A stretch of 64,000 bases of DNA. It comes from Falsirhodobacter xinxiangensis (GTDB taxonomy: Bacteria; Pseudomonadota; Alphaproteobacteria; Rhodobacterales; Rhodobacteraceae). Below the pieces are notes generated by a model. That model did not search any database and had not been told where the DNA came from. It saw only the letters and a program-made list of their open reading frames with translations. The first letter of the stretch is position 1, and every line of letters starts with the position of its first letter. Made by a program: the position numbers and the translations under genes. Positions 8,484 through 17,245 of the stretch are shown here, piece by piece. The stretch is from NCBI RefSeq assembly GCF_004959935.1, contig NZ_SMYN01000015.1, forward strand, positions 1-64,000, written 5' to 3'.

Positions 8484-8487
8484 GGGG

Positions 8488-9042
8488 TTACTCCACCAGC
8501 GCGGCGGCTTCGGCATCCGCCTCGGCCACGGGGTCGGGGATCAGACCGCCAAGGATGGCGATGCGCTTGATCAGCTCGGACAGCCCTTGCAGCGCCAGAA
8601 GCGTGAAGCCGATGGGGATGAGCAGCCATGCCGGCCATTGCACGAGCCCGCCGGTGTTGTTCGACACCTCGCCCGAGGCGAGCTTGTCCATCGCGATCGG
8701 CCATGACAGCCAGATCGTCACGAGGCAGAAGGGCATGAGAAACAGGATCGTGCCGAAGATTTCGACGAGAAGCTGCTTGCGGCGGGACAGGGTGCCGAAG
8801 ACGAGGTCCACCCGCACATGTTCGTTCCGCAGCAGGGTATAGGCCGCAGCCAGCAGGAAGGCGGCGGAGAACAGATACCACTGCGCCTCCAGCCAGGCGT
8901 TGGAACTGATGGAGAAGGCCTTTCGCATCACCGCGTTCACGGCGCTGATGAGGATGGCCGCCAGAAGCAGCCACGAGACGGATTTCCCTATGAATGTGTT
9001 GACGGAATCGATCAGGCGCGAAAGCGCCAGCAATATCTGCAT
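8488..9042 (-). CDS. dctQ: TRAP transporter small permease (DctQ)
   Basis: Small membrane subunit (184 residues) with four predicted helices. The segment [25 protein letters not shown] carries the EAQWYLF-type signature of DctQ, and RVDL follows the second helix. It is first in the three-gene TRAP operon and diverges from nadE across a 146-base gap. Confidence 0.92.
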   Translation of the reverse strand: MQILLALSRLIDSVNTFIGKSVSWLLLAAILISAVNAVMRKAFSISSNAWLEAQWYLFSAAFLLAAAYTLLRNEHVRVDLVFGTLSRRKQLLVEIFGTILFLMPFCLVTIWLSWPIAMDKLASGEVSNNTGGLVQWPAWLLIPIGFTLLALQGLSELIKRIAILGGLIPDPVAEADAEAAALVE

Positions 9043-9188
9043 GTGATATCCCCCGGGCGCCGCGCCTCCACGCGCGGGCCTACGCTAAGAAGCGTAAGGG
9101 AGGGCGGGCGTTTCGCGCAACAGGCTTGCGGGGCTTGTGCTGGCGGCGGTGGGGGCTAATTTGCGGCTGGCTGCAAGGAGATGCCCCC

Positions 9189-11204
9189 GTGAGTCGCGAT
9201 CTGCCGTTCCAGTCCATCCACCGCCACGGATTCGTGCGCGTGGCGACCTGCACGCCTGCCGTGCGGCCCGCCGATGTGGCGTTCAACCGCGATGCCGTGC
9301 TGGAGCGGATGGCGGCGGCGGCGCGCGAGAAGGTCGATCTGCTGGTCTGTCCGGAATTGTGCCTGTCCTCCTATGCCATCGACGATCTGCATATGCAGGC
9401 GGCGCTGCTGGATGCGGTCGAGGATGCGGTGGGGGTGATCGCGGCGGCGAGCGAGGCGGCGGTGCTGATCGGCGCGCCGCTGCGGGACGGGGGGCGGATC
9501 TTCAACTGCGCGGTGGCGGTGGCGGGCGGCAGGGTGCTGGGCGTGGTGCCGAAGTCGTTCCTGCCGAATTACCGCGAGTATTACGAGAAACGCTGGTTCG
9601 CGCATGGGCGGGGGCAGCGGGGCGGGACGATCCGTGTGGCGGGGCAGGAGGTGCCGTTCGGCGTGGACCTGCTGTTCCGGTCGGAGGTGCTGCCCGGTTT
9701 CGTGTTCCATGCCGAGATCTGCGAGGATTTCTGGTCGCCGGAGCCGCCCTCGACCAAGGCGGCGCTTGCGGGGGCGGTGGTGCTGGCGAATCTTTCGGCG
9801 TCCAACATCACCATCGGCAAGGCGTCGGACCGGCATCTGCTGTGTGCCAGCCAGTCGATGCGGGCAGTCGCGGCCTATGCCTATTCCGCGGCCGGGTCGG
9901 GGGAAAGCACGACCGATCTGGCCTGGGACGGGCAGGGGGCGATCCACGAGTTGGGCGAGCTGCTGGCGGAATCGCCGCGTTTCGCGCTGGAGCCGCAGCT
10001 TTGCATCGCCGATGTGGATGTGGGGCGGATATTGTCCGAGCGGATGCGGACGGGGACGTTTGCGGATGCGGCCGAGGGCGTCGGCGGATACCGGGTGGTG
10101 GGGTTCGGGCATCCGGTGGGCGGGGCGGAGGATCTGCGGCGGTCCCTGCGGCGCTTCCCCTATGTGCCGAACCGCGAGGCGATGCGGGATCAGGATTGTT
10201 ACGAGGCGTTCTCGATCCAGGTGGACGGGCTGCGGCGGCGGTTCGAATCGACGCCGGTGAAGAATCTGGTCATCGGGATTTCGGGCGGGCTGGACAGCAC
10301 ACATGCGTTGATCGTGGCGGCGAAGGTGATGGACCTTCTGGGGCTGCCGCGCACGAACATCCTTGGCTTCACCATGCCCGGATTCGCGACGGGAGATGAG
10401 ACGAAGGGCAATGCCTGGGCGCTGATGCGCGCGCTGGGCATCAGCGCCGAGGAGATCGACATTCGCCCCGCCGCGCGGCAGATGCTGACCGATATGGGGC
10501 ATCCCTTTGCGGATGGCGAGCCGGTATATGACATCGCGTTCGAGAATGTGCAGGCCGGACTGCGGACCGATTACCTGTTCCGGTTGGCGAACCAGCGGGA
10601 CGGCTTCGTGATCGGGACGGGCGATCTGTCGGAGCTGGCGCTGGGCTGGTGCACCTATGGCGTAGGCGATCACATGAGCCATTACGGCGTGAATGCCGGG
10701 GTGCCGAAGACGCTGATCCAGTATCTGATCCGCTGGACGGCCGATACGCAGGTGGACGCGGGCGCGGCAGAGGTTCTGCGGCGCATTCTGGAGACGGAGA
10801 TTTCGCCGGAACTGGTGCCGGGCGAGGTCTTGCAGGGGACCGAGGCGAAGATCGGGCCGTATGAGCTGCACGATTTCTTTTTGTTCCACATCATGCGCTA
10901 TGGGTTCACGCCGTCGAAGTTGGCGTTTCTGGCCTGGCATGCGTGGCGGGACCGTGCGGCGGGCAATTGGCCTGCGGGATTCCCCGAGGGCAAGAAGAAC
11001 GAATACGATCTGGCGACCATCTGCAAATGGCTGGAAGGGTTCCTGTGGCGGTTCTTCCAGACGGCGCAGTTCAAGCGGTCCGCGCTGCCGAACGGGCCGA
11101 AGGTGTCTGCCGGCGGGGCGCTGTCGCCGCGCGGGGATTGGCGTGCGCCTTCGGACGGGGTGGCGAAGGTGTGGCTGGACGATCTGACGCGGGTGCCGCG
11201 CTAG
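9189..11204 (+). CDS. nadE: Glutamine-hydrolysing NAD+ synthetase
   Basis: Amidates deamido-NAD to NAD+ using ammonia from glutamine. The 671-residue enzyme has an N-terminal nitrilase domain with a Glu in CPELCLSSY, a Lys in VPKSFLPNY and the nucleophilic Cys in [10 protein letters not shown]-terminal ATP-pyrophosphatase domain follows, with the PP-loop [11 protein letters not shown]. Length matches the two-domain bacterial form. The start is GTG 9189, eight bases after AAGGAG; an earlier in-frame ATG at 9126 has no comparable ribosome site. Its stop overlaps that of the convergent regulator by four bases. Confidence 0.95.
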   Translation: MSRDLPFQSIHRHGFVRVATCTPAVRPADVAFNRDAVLERMAAAAREKVDLLVCPELCLSSYAIDDLHMQAALLDAVEDAVGVIAAASEAAVLIGAPLRDGGRIFNCAVAVAGGRVLGVVPKSFLPNYREYYEKRWFAHGRGQRGGTIRVAGQEVPFGVDLLFRSEVLPGFVFHAEICEDFWSPEPPSTKAALAGAVVLANLSASNITIGKASDRHLLCASQSMRAVAAYAYSAAGSGESTTDLAWDGQGAIHELGELLAESPRFALEPQLCIADVDVGRILSERMRTGTFADAAEGVGGYRVVGFGHPVGGAEDLRRSLRRFPYVPNREAMRDQDCYEAFSIQVDGLRRRFESTPVKNLVIGISGGLDSTHALIVAAKVMDLLGLPRTNILGFTMPGFATGDETKGNAWALMRALGISAEEIDIRPAARQMLTDMGHPFADGEPVYDIAFENVQAGLRTDYLFRLANQRDGFVIGTGDLSELALGWCTYGVGDHMSHYGVNAGVPKTLIQYLIRWTADTQVDAGAAEVLRRILETEISPELVPGEVLQGTEAKIGPYELHDFFLFHIMRYGFTPSKLAFLAWHAWRDRAAGNWPAGFPEGKKNEYDLATICKWLEGFLWRFFQTAQFKRSALPNGPKVSAGGALSPRGDWRAPSDGVAKVWLDDLTRVPR

Positions 11205-12223
11205 GTTCTGTGGCGATAGCGGGGCAAGGCGCCGTGACGCGCGCTCCATGCCTTGCGGAAGGCGGCGAGGGAGTTGAAGCCGGAGGCGAAGGCGATCTCG
11301 GTCAGGGTCATGTCGGTTTCGGACATCAGGCCATGCGCGCGGTCCAGCCGGATGCGGCGCAGGAATTTCGCGGGCGAGGTGCCGATATGGTCGTTGAACA
11401 GGCGTTCCACCTGACGGCGCGAGATTTTTTCGGCATCGAGGATGCCGGCGAGCGAGAATTCGTCGGCCCGTTCCTCGACCATCTGGCGGATGATGCGCAG
11501 AAGCACCGGGTGCCGCGTCTGATAGGTGGCGGCAAGCGAGACGCGCTGGCGGTCGTCGGCGATGCGGGAGCGACCGTGCAGGCACATGTCGGAGACCATC
11601 TGCGCCAACGCCGCGCCGTGGTCGGCGGCGATCAGCGCAGTCATCATGTCCACTGCCGCGTTGCCGCCGCCGCAGGTCAGCACGCGCTTGTGCTGGACAT
11701 AGAGCGCATCGGCAATGGCGAGGTCGGGGAAGTGTTCGGTGAAGGTGGGGTGGACCTCCCAATGGATGGTGAAGCCTGATCTTTCCAGAAGGCCCGCGCG
11801 GGCGAGGCTGAACGCCCCGGTGCAGAGGCCGCCGACCGTGCCGCCGTGGCGGGCATGGTCGCGCAGCCATGCCAGCGCGCGGGGCGATGCGGCAAGGTAT
11901 CCGTCCACACCCGAGCAGATGAAGGCCGTATCCTCGCGCGGGACGGTGGCAATGGCGCTGTCCACCGGGATCGCGATGCCGTTGGAACAGCGGACGGGCT
12001 GGCCATCCTCGGATTGCAGGAACCAGCGATAGAGGCACCGGCCCGTCAGCTGGTTGGCGATGCGCAGCGGTTCGACCGCCGATGAGAAGGCCAGCATCGT
12101 CATCCCGCGCAGAAGCAGGAAGTGGAAGTCGCGCGGCGCATCGACGGCGCGGATCGACAGATGGGCCGCGCCGCGGCTGACGAAGCGGCCGTTGTCGGCA
12201 GGGGGCTTGGGCTGAGCGTTCAT
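11201..12223 (-). CDS. GlxA-family AraC-type transcriptional regulator
   Basis: The 340-residue protein combines an N-terminal DJ-1/PfpI-like (glutamine amidotransferase-like) domain with a C-terminal AraC double helix-turn-helix. Visible marks are [16 protein letters not shown] at the nucleophile-elbow position, [14 protein letters not shown], and the AraC region with [20 protein letters not shown] and [15 protein letters not shown]. Relatives control nitrogenous osmolyte catabolism (GbdR, ArgR types), but no target is visible here. The start follows AGAGG by five bases; an in-frame opening at 12289 has weaker support. Confidence 0.85.
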   Translation of the reverse strand: MNAQPKPPADNGRFVSRGAAHLSIRAVDAPRDFHFLLLRGMTMLAFSSAVEPLRIANQLTGRCLYRWFLQSEDGQPVRCSNGIAIPVDSAIATVPREDTAFICSGVDGYLAASPRALAWLRDHARHGGTVGGLCTGAFSLARAGLLERSGFTIHWEVHPTFTEHFPDLAIADALYVQHKRVLTCGGGNAAVDMMTALIAADHGAALAQMVSDMCLHGRSRIADDRQRVSLAATYQTRHPVLLRIIRQMVEERADEFSLAGILDAEKISRRQVERLFNDHIGTSPAKFLRRIRLDRAHGLMSETDMTLTEIAFASGFNSLAAFRKAWSARHGALPRYRHRT

Positions 12224-12407
12224 TCTGGCCTCTCGCTTTGGGGTCAGCATCGCGCCGGGCGGGGCGGCGCGCTGTGCGGGGTGCGTCATCCCGTGATGCG
12301 AAGGCGACCTGCCGCTTGACCGGGATGGGGGCGGGGCTAGGTGGATTCTGGTTCCGTGCGGGTGCCGGGCTTTGGGGAAGGAAGCATACGAGGTGCAGAG
12401 GGTTACT

Positions 12408-13187
12408 GTGACGCAGGGCGGCTGGCGTGACCTTCTGGATATGCGGGACGGCGGTGGGCCGGCGCATCGCGCCTCGGCGGCGACGATGGCGCTTTATGGG
12501 CCAATCGCCGGTGCGCGGGGCCGGTTCTGTCTGGCGCAGGTCGGTCAATCGCTGGACGGGCGGATCGCGACCGTGTCCGGGGACGCGCGCGACGTGTCGG
12601 GGCAGGGCGGGCTGGTTCATCTGCATCGGTGTCGCGCGCTGGTGGATGCCGTGGTGGTGGGGATCGGGACCGTGCTGTCCGACGATCCGCGCCTGTCGGT
12701 GCGGCTGGCCGAGGGGCCGGACCCGGTACGCGTGGTGATCGACTGCAACGGTGTGATGCCCGCCGACGCGCAGATGCTGGAGGATGGCGGAACCGAGGTG
12801 ATCGTGGTGCAGGCCGATGACGTGCCGGTGCGGTTTGCCGGAACGATCCGCCTGCCGCGGGGGCCCAAGGGGCTTTGTCCGGGCGCAATACTGGACGCAT
12901 TGGCCGCGCGGGGGCTGTGCCGTGTGCTGATCGAGGGCGGGGCGCGGACCATCGCGCGATTCGTCGAGGCCGACCTGCTGGACCGGCTGCATGTGGCAGT
13001 TGCGCCGCTGATCATCGGGGCCGGACCATCGGGGATCAGCCTGCCCCCGGTGGAGCGGCTGTCGCAGGCGCGCCGCCCCGTGACCGAGGTTTACGACATG
13101 GGCAGCGACGTTCTGTTCGATTGCGTGCTGCGCCTGCCCTCAGCCGTCCGGCAGTGCCAGAAGATCGAGATGCCCCACGCGACATGA
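12408..13187 (+). CDS. RibD C-terminal (dihydrofolate-reductase-like) reductase
   Basis: A stand-alone RibD_C-type reductase (259 residues with this start), lacking the deaminase domain of bifunctional RibD. Typical elements are LAQVGQSLDGRIA, HLHRCRALVDAVVVGIGTVLSDDP, and VLIEGGARTIARFVEADLLD. Such domains reduce a ribosylamino-pyrimidine or related heterocycle with NADPH. The start is uncertain among TTG 12372, GTG 12393 and GTG 12408; AGAGG precedes the last. The gene converges on a methyltransferase and overlaps its 3' end by 48 bases. With the neighbouring pterin-synthase homologue, the substrate is more likely a pterin or pyrimidine intermediate than routine riboflavin synthesis (inference). 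Confidence 0.82.
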   Translation: MTQGGWRDLLDMRDGGGPAHRASAATMALYGPIAGARGRFCLAQVGQSLDGRIATVSGDARDVSGQGGLVHLHRCRALVDAVVVGIGTVLSDDPRLSVRLAEGPDPVRVVIDCNGVMPADAQMLEDGGTEVIVVQADDVPVRFAGTIRLPRGPKGLCPGAILDALAARGLCRVLIEGGARTIARFVEADLLDRLHVAVAPLIIGAGPSGISLPPVERLSQARRPVTEVYDMGSDVLFDCVLRLPSAVRQCQKIEMPHAT

Positions 13188-13868
13188 CCCCCGAGAGGCG
13201 AGACGCGCGGCGAGCCAGTCTTGCGTATCGATGCCGGTTGCAGCGGCGGCCTCTGCGACGCCCGTGACGAAGGCGGTGTGGAGCGGGCCGGGCTGGAGCA
13301 GCCACGGGCTGGGGGCGAGGGTGGCGCGAAGCCCCATCCCTTCGCAGCGTGCGGCAAGGATTTGCGCCGCCTCTGGCCCAGCGGCGGGGCCGAAACCCTT
13401 GTCGCGCCGCTGATGACGGTTGAAGGCGGCGACCACGGCACCGTCCTGTGGGTGCGGGTCGGACCATTCCATCATCCCGTCATAATTCAGCGCGGCATAG
13501 AGGCCGGTGCGTCTGCCAAGATGGGCAACGAAATCCGTAATGAAGGCGGGCGAGCAGAGGTCGAACAGGGCAGAGGCCGTGACCAGATCGGCGGTGGGAA
13601 GCGTGGAGAGGTCGGCGAGGTCGATCCGCAGGGTTTCGGCCTGGGGGTGGTTCTGTGCAGCTTCGGTCAGCAAGGCGGGATCGCGGTCGGCGAGGGTCCA
13701 GCGGGCGGGGCGGTTCACCGCGCGCAGGGTCGATCCGGTGCCGCAGCCGATGTCGAGGATGCGGGTGGCGGGCGTGATCCTTGCGCGGAAGGCGTCCAGC
13801 AGGGCGGGATCGCGGGCGGCGTGGTCGGCAGGCTCGCGCAGGGTCAGCCATGCGGCGGTGAAGCTCAT
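13140..13868 (-). CDS. Class I SAM-dependent methyltransferase
   Basis: The 242-residue product has the SAM-binding motif I RILDIGCGTGS near residue 40, an acidic residue after the second strand (LADRDPALL), and TADLVTASALFDLCSP at motif IV. It overlaps the upstream glycosyltransferase by the four bases ATGA, so the two are co-translated, in the order dehydrogenase - pterin-synthase homologue - glycosyltransferase - methyltransferase. Its substrate is unknown; context suggests it modifies the product of the neighbouring genes. Confidence 0.85.
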   Translation of the reverse strand: MSFTAAWLTLREPADHAARDPALLDAFRARITPATRILDIGCGTGSTLRAVNRPARWTLADRDPALLTEAAQNHPQAETLRIDLADLSTLPTADLVTASALFDLCSPAFITDFVAHLGRRTGLYAALNYDGMMEWSDPHPQDGAVVAAFNRHQRRDKGFGPAAGPEAAQILAARCEGMGLRATLAPSPWLLQPGPLHTAFVTGVAEAAAATGIDTQDWLAARLASRGSCRVGHLDLLALPDG

Positions 13869-14857
13869 GCCAGCGCCTCGGCGACGATGCGGGCGGTTTC
13901 GGTCCAGCGGGGCAGGGGTGTGCGGGCCGCGCCGGAGGCGAGGCGGCAGCGGGTGGCGGGATCGGTCAGCAGAAGGCGCAGGGCAGCGGCGAAGGCCGAG
14001 GCGTCGTTTGGCGGCACGAGGATGCCCGCGCGTTCCGGCACGACATCGGGGATCGCGCCCGCGCGGCAGGCAACGATGGGCAGGCCTTGGGACATCGCCT
14101 CGGCAAAGACCATGCCGTAGCCTTCGTATTTGCTGGCAAGGGCGAAGATGTTCGCGCGGGCCATAAGGGCGCGCGGGTCTGCGACCTCGCCCATGAAGGT
14201 GACGCGCGGGGTGGCGCGGGATTCGAGCGCGGCGGCGGTGGCGGGGTCGAGGCTGCGCGATCCGGCGATGATGCAGGTCCAGTCGAGGTCGTTTAGGGTT
14301 TCGAGCGCGTCCAGCAGGATGTCGTGCCCCTTTCGCGGGATCAGCGTGCCGATGGACAGGATCAGCGGCGGGGTGCTGCCCGTGGCCATCGGGGCCGGGT
14401 CGGTGCCGGGCAGGGCGACGGTGGCGTTGGGGATGCCGAACTGGGCGGCAAGGTCGCGCGCGGTTTGGGGCGAGGTGACGATGACGCGGGCGGCGGCTGC
14501 GAGGGCGCGGGTTTCGGATTGGCGCAGGGCGGTTTCGGTTTCCGGCGGCAGGCCGCCTTCCAGCGCCAGCGGGTGATGGACCAGCGCGGTGATGTCCAGC
14601 GTCGAGCGGGCGGCCCATGCGTCCAGCACGCCATAGGCGAGGCCGTCGATCAGGATACGGCTGCCTTGGGGCAGGGCGTCCAGCGCGGCTTCGGCTTTGC
14701 TGCGGGTGTCCGGCGAGGGGTTCGGAAAGCCTTCGCCGAGCGGCAGCAGGTCCACCTGCCAGCCCAGCTTGCGCAGTTCCGCGATCAGGCGGCGGTCATA
14801 GGCGTAGCCGCCCGTGGGCAGGTCCAGATCGCCGGGATAGGCGAAGGTGAGCTTCAC
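13865..14857 (-). CDS. GT4-family glycosyltransferase
   Basis: A GT-B fold retaining glycosyltransferase (330 residues). The N-terminal glycine-rich turn is PTGGYAYDRRL. The nucleotide-sugar side has LILSIGTLIPRKGHDILLDAL and the EX7E pair in YEGYGMVFAEAMSQGLP. No membrane segment is evident, so a small soluble acceptor is plausible. The GTG start overlaps the upstream gene's stop (GTGA). Being coupled to a pterin-synthase homologue and a methyltransferase argues for glycosylation of a small heterocycle rather than cell-envelope sugar synthesis (inference). Confidence 0.87.
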   Translation of the reverse strand: MKLTFAYPGDLDLPTGGYAYDRRLIAELRKLGWQVDLLPLGEGFPNPSPDTRSKAEAALDALPQGSRILIDGLAYGVLDAWAARSTLDITALVHHPLALEGGLPPETETALRQSETRALAAAARVIVTSPQTARDLAAQFGIPNATVALPGTDPAPMATGSTPPLILSIGTLIPRKGHDILLDALETLNDLDWTCIIAGSRSLDPATAAALESRATPRVTFMGEVADPRALMARANIFALASKYEGYGMVFAEAMSQGLPIVACRAGAIPDVVPERAGILVPPNDASAFAAALRLLLTDPATRCRLASGAARTPLPRWTETARIVAEALA

Positions 14858-15231
14858 AGGTCGGCCTCGTACCAGCCGCGGGCGGCGTGGGATTCGTGTA
14901 GCGTCACGCGGATGCGGGCGATGTTCGGGCCGATGCGCTCTGCGCGGGCGGCCAGTTGGTCGAAGATGTGCTTGGCAAGGAATTCGGTGGTGGTGATCTT
15001 GCCCGGCAGTACCTCGTCAAGGTTCTTGTAGTTGAGGGGGGCGAGGGCTTCCTTCAGTTCGGTGGTGGCGAGGCCGATGTCGATGGCGAGGCCGTCCTCG
15101 TCCAGCTCTCGGGCGAAGAAGGCGGCATCGACGACGAAGGTCGCGCCGTGCATCCCCTGGGCCGGGCCGAAGACCGGGCGGGGCAGGGAATGGGCGATCA
15201 TGATGTGATCGCGGACCTCGATGGCGAACAT
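14854..15231 (-). CDS. 6-pyruvoyl-tetrahydropterin synthase / QueD homologue with altered active site
   Basis: The 125-residue protein has the PTPS/QueD layout: IAHSLP near the N-terminus gives the first zinc-ligand His, and a catalytic-type Glu lies near the end (HESHAARGWYEADL). The family motif CxxxHGH is replaced by AQGMHGA, so the catalytic Cys and the third zinc His are missing while one His of the pair is kept. Family members normally act on dihydroneopterin triphosphate. The altered site suggests a different reaction or metal geometry. It sits nine bases after the dehydrogenase gene and overlaps the glycosyltransferase by four. Confidence 0.8.
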   Translation of the reverse strand: MFAIEVRDHIMIAHSLPRPVFGPAQGMHGATFVVDAAFFARELDEDGLAIDIGLATTELKEALAPLNYKNLDEVLPGKITTTEFLAKHIFDQLAARAERIGPNIARIRVTLHESHAARGWYEADL

Positions 15232-15240
15232 GGCGGGCTC

Positions 15241-16170
15241 CTAGTAGCGGATGCGGTGGCAGATGGTGTCCGGCGCGGAGAGGATTTCGCCGTAGCGGGC
15301 GGGCAGGTCGTCGAAAGCGGTCTCGCCGGTGATGAGGGCGTCGAGCGCGGGGTCGCGCAGGAGGTCGAGCGCCTTTTGCATCCGGCGGGTGTGGGTCCAG
15401 CTGGGGCGGCGGGTTGGCGGCAGGTTTCCGACCTGCGATCCGGCGATGCGCAGGCGGTTCGCGTGGAACGCGCCGCCAAGGGGGATGGTGACGGGGGCGG
15501 GGTGCCAGCTTGCCTCGACGATGAGGCTGTCGGGGGCGGCGTGGTCGATGGCGGTGGCGAGCGCGTCCGCCGAGGCGCTGGCGTTGATGGCGATGTCAGA
15601 TCCGGGTTGGGGCGGGCCGAAGGGGATGTTCAGCGCGCGGGCCGGGGTGGCGCGGGCGGGGTTGGGGTCGGTCAGGCGCAGGTCCGTGCCGGGGATGCGC
15701 GCGGCGATCCATGCCGTCAGAAGGCCGACCGTGCCTGCGCCGAAGATGTTCACCCGGTCGCCGGGGGCGATCCCGGCATCCCAGACGATGTTCAGCGCGG
15801 TTTCCATGTTGGCCGCGAGGATGGCGCGTTCGGGGGGCAGGCCGGGGGGGAGGGGGTATGCCTCGGGCGCGTCGAACTGGGTCTGGTGGGGGTGGAGGCA
15901 GAAGACGGGGATGTCTCCGGCAAGGCCGACGGTGGCGTAGCCGTATTTGACGGGGAAGGGAAAGCTGCCGCCCTGGTTCGGGCCGCGCATCCGGTCGTAC
16001 TCGCTTGGCGGGACGCGTCCTGAGAAGACCATCGCCTCGGTTCCCCGGCTGATGCCGCCGAACAAGGCGCGGATGCGGGTCTGGCCGGGGGGCGTGGGGG
16101 GCAGGGTTTCCGCGCGAAGCTCAGCTTCTTGGGCGCGGGGGAACCAGAGGGCGCGGGCGGTGTCGGGCAA
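15241..16170 (-). CDS. Medium-chain dehydrogenase of the zinc-less 'dehydrogenase' group
   Basis: A 309-residue MDR-fold protein with a Rossmann motif NIFGAGTVGLLTAW near residue 140. At the usual catalytic zinc site (GxCGTD) it reads GGISRGTEAMVF, with no Cys, as in BchC-like proteins and a pterin-cluster dehydrogenase group. FPFPVKYGYATVG and VFCLHPHQ follow. No four-Cys structural zinc loop is seen. The start is TTG 16170, eight bases after AGGA; a much longer in-frame opening to 16347 would run through the TPP riboswitch. It heads the four-gene coupled unit 16170-13140. Confidence 0.8.
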   Translation of the reverse strand: MPDTARALWFPRAQEAELRAETLPPTPPGQTRIRALFGGISRGTEAMVFSGRVPPSEYDRMRGPNQGGSFPFPVKYGYATVGLAGDIPVFCLHPHQTQFDAPEAYPLPPGLPPERAILAANMETALNIVWDAGIAPGDRVNIFGAGTVGLLTAWIAARIPGTDLRLTDPNPARATPARALNIPFGPPQPGSDIAINASASADALATAIDHAAPDSLIVEASWHPAPVTIPLGGAFHANRLRIAGSQVGNLPPTRRPSWTHTRRMQKALDLLRDPALDALITGETAFDDLPARYGEILSAPDTICHRIRY

Positions 16171-16278
16171 TGGGTTTTTCCTGAGGGCTGCTTGGCAGCT
16201 AGTGTCGTGCGGGGCCGGGGCAAGGCTGCAAATCCGGGCTGGACGGGGGAAGGGCGCGCGGATAGGCTTTGTCTTGAT

Positions 16279-16367
16279 TATCCGTTGGGGTGCCCTGCGA
16301 GGGGCTGAGAGGCGATGCGCCAACCCATCGAACCTGATCCGGGTCATGCCGGCGGAGGGAACGGATA
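16279..16367 (+). ncRNA. TPP riboswitch (THI element)
   Basis: The thi-box core is present: GGGGTGCC, then GGGGCTGAGAGG, then ACCTGATCCGGGTCATGCCG and GCGGAGGGAA. The closing stem P1 is exact, TATCCGTT at 16279-16286 with AACGGATA at 16360-16367. It precedes thiD by 69 bases. Binding of thiamine pyrophosphate should switch off the downstream thiDOSGEF genes. Confidence 0.96.
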
Positions 16368-16435
16368 GGCGGCGCTTTTCCCGGCGCGGCCGTCTTGTCT
16401 TTCGTCGTCGCCCCCGGTCCGACCGAGGAGGGAAG

Positions 16436-17245
16436 ATGACGAAGGTTGTGCTTGCGATCGCCGGGTCCGACAGCGGCGGCGGTGCGGGAATTCAGGCGGA
16501 TCTGAAGGCGGTCTCGGCGCTGGGCGTCTATGGCGCGACGGCGGTGACTGCTGTGACGGCGCAGAATACGCGCGGGGTGACGGCGATCCATGCGGTGCCG
16601 CCTGCGGTGATCGGGGCGCAGGTTGCGGCGGTGATGGCCGATATTCGCGTCGATGCGGTGAAGATCGGGATGGTTGGCGGGCCGGGCGCGATTGCGGCTG
16701 TGGCCGAGGGGCTGCGGGGCTGCGGGGCGCCGGTGGTTCTGGACCCGGTGATGATTGCGAAATCGGGGGACGCCTTGGTGGGCGCCGATGGGGTGGCGGC
16801 GCTGATGCGGCTGCTGCCGCTGGCGACGGTGCTGACGCCGAACCTGCCGGAAGCCGCGCGGCTGTTGGATATGCCCGAAGCGCAGGGCGAGGAGGAGCGG
16901 GTCCGGCAGGGGCGGGCGCTGTTGGCGCTTGGCCCGCGATATGTGCTGATGAAGGGTGGCCATGCGGAGGGGGCGGTCTGCACCGATCTGCTGGTCGGGG
17001 CGGAAGGGGTGGCGCGGTTTGCGGCGCCGCGCATTGTCACGCGGAACACGCATGGGACGGGGTGTTCGCTGTCCTCGGCCATTGCGGCGGGGCTGGCGCG
17101 GGGGATGGCGGTGCGCGACGCGGTGGGGCTGGCGCATCGTTGGCTGCATGGGGCGATCCTTGCGGCCGATGGGCTGGGGATCGGCGGCGGGCACGGGCCG
17201 GTCCATCATTTCCACGCGCTTTGGCCGGTGCCGGAATGCGTGTGA
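16436..17245 (+). CDS. thiD: Hydroxymethylpyrimidine/phosphomethylpyrimidine kinase
   Basis: Phosphorylates HMP and HMP-phosphate to the pyrophosphate used by ThiE. The 269-residue protein begins with the ribokinase-fold AGSDSGGGAGIQADLK and has the HMP-P kinase anion hole NTHGTGCSLSSAIA near residue 205. The ATG at 16436 follows GAGGAGGGA, directly downstream of the TPP riboswitch. It is first in a tightly packed thi operon and overlaps thiO by ten bases. Confidence 0.95.
   Translation: MTKVVLAIAGSDSGGGAGIQADLKAVSALGVYGATAVTAVTAQNTRGVTAIHAVPPAVIGAQVAAVMADIRVDAVKIGMVGGPGAIAAVAEGLRGCGAPVVLDPVMIAKSGDALVGADGVAALMRLLPLATVLTPNLPEAARLLDMPEAQGEEERVRQGRALLALGPRYVLMKGGHAEGAVCTDLLVGAEGVARFAAPRIVTRNTHGTGCSLSSAIAAGLARGMAVRDAVGLAHRWLHGAILAADGLGIGGGHGPVHHFHALWPVPECV

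Noticed and set aside
9156-12992. A 1278-residue open frame on the minus strand across nadE and its neighbours
   Set aside because: It is an Arg/Pro/His-rich antisense shadow of high-GC genes; no domain is seen, and the plus-strand nadE has full catalytic motifs.
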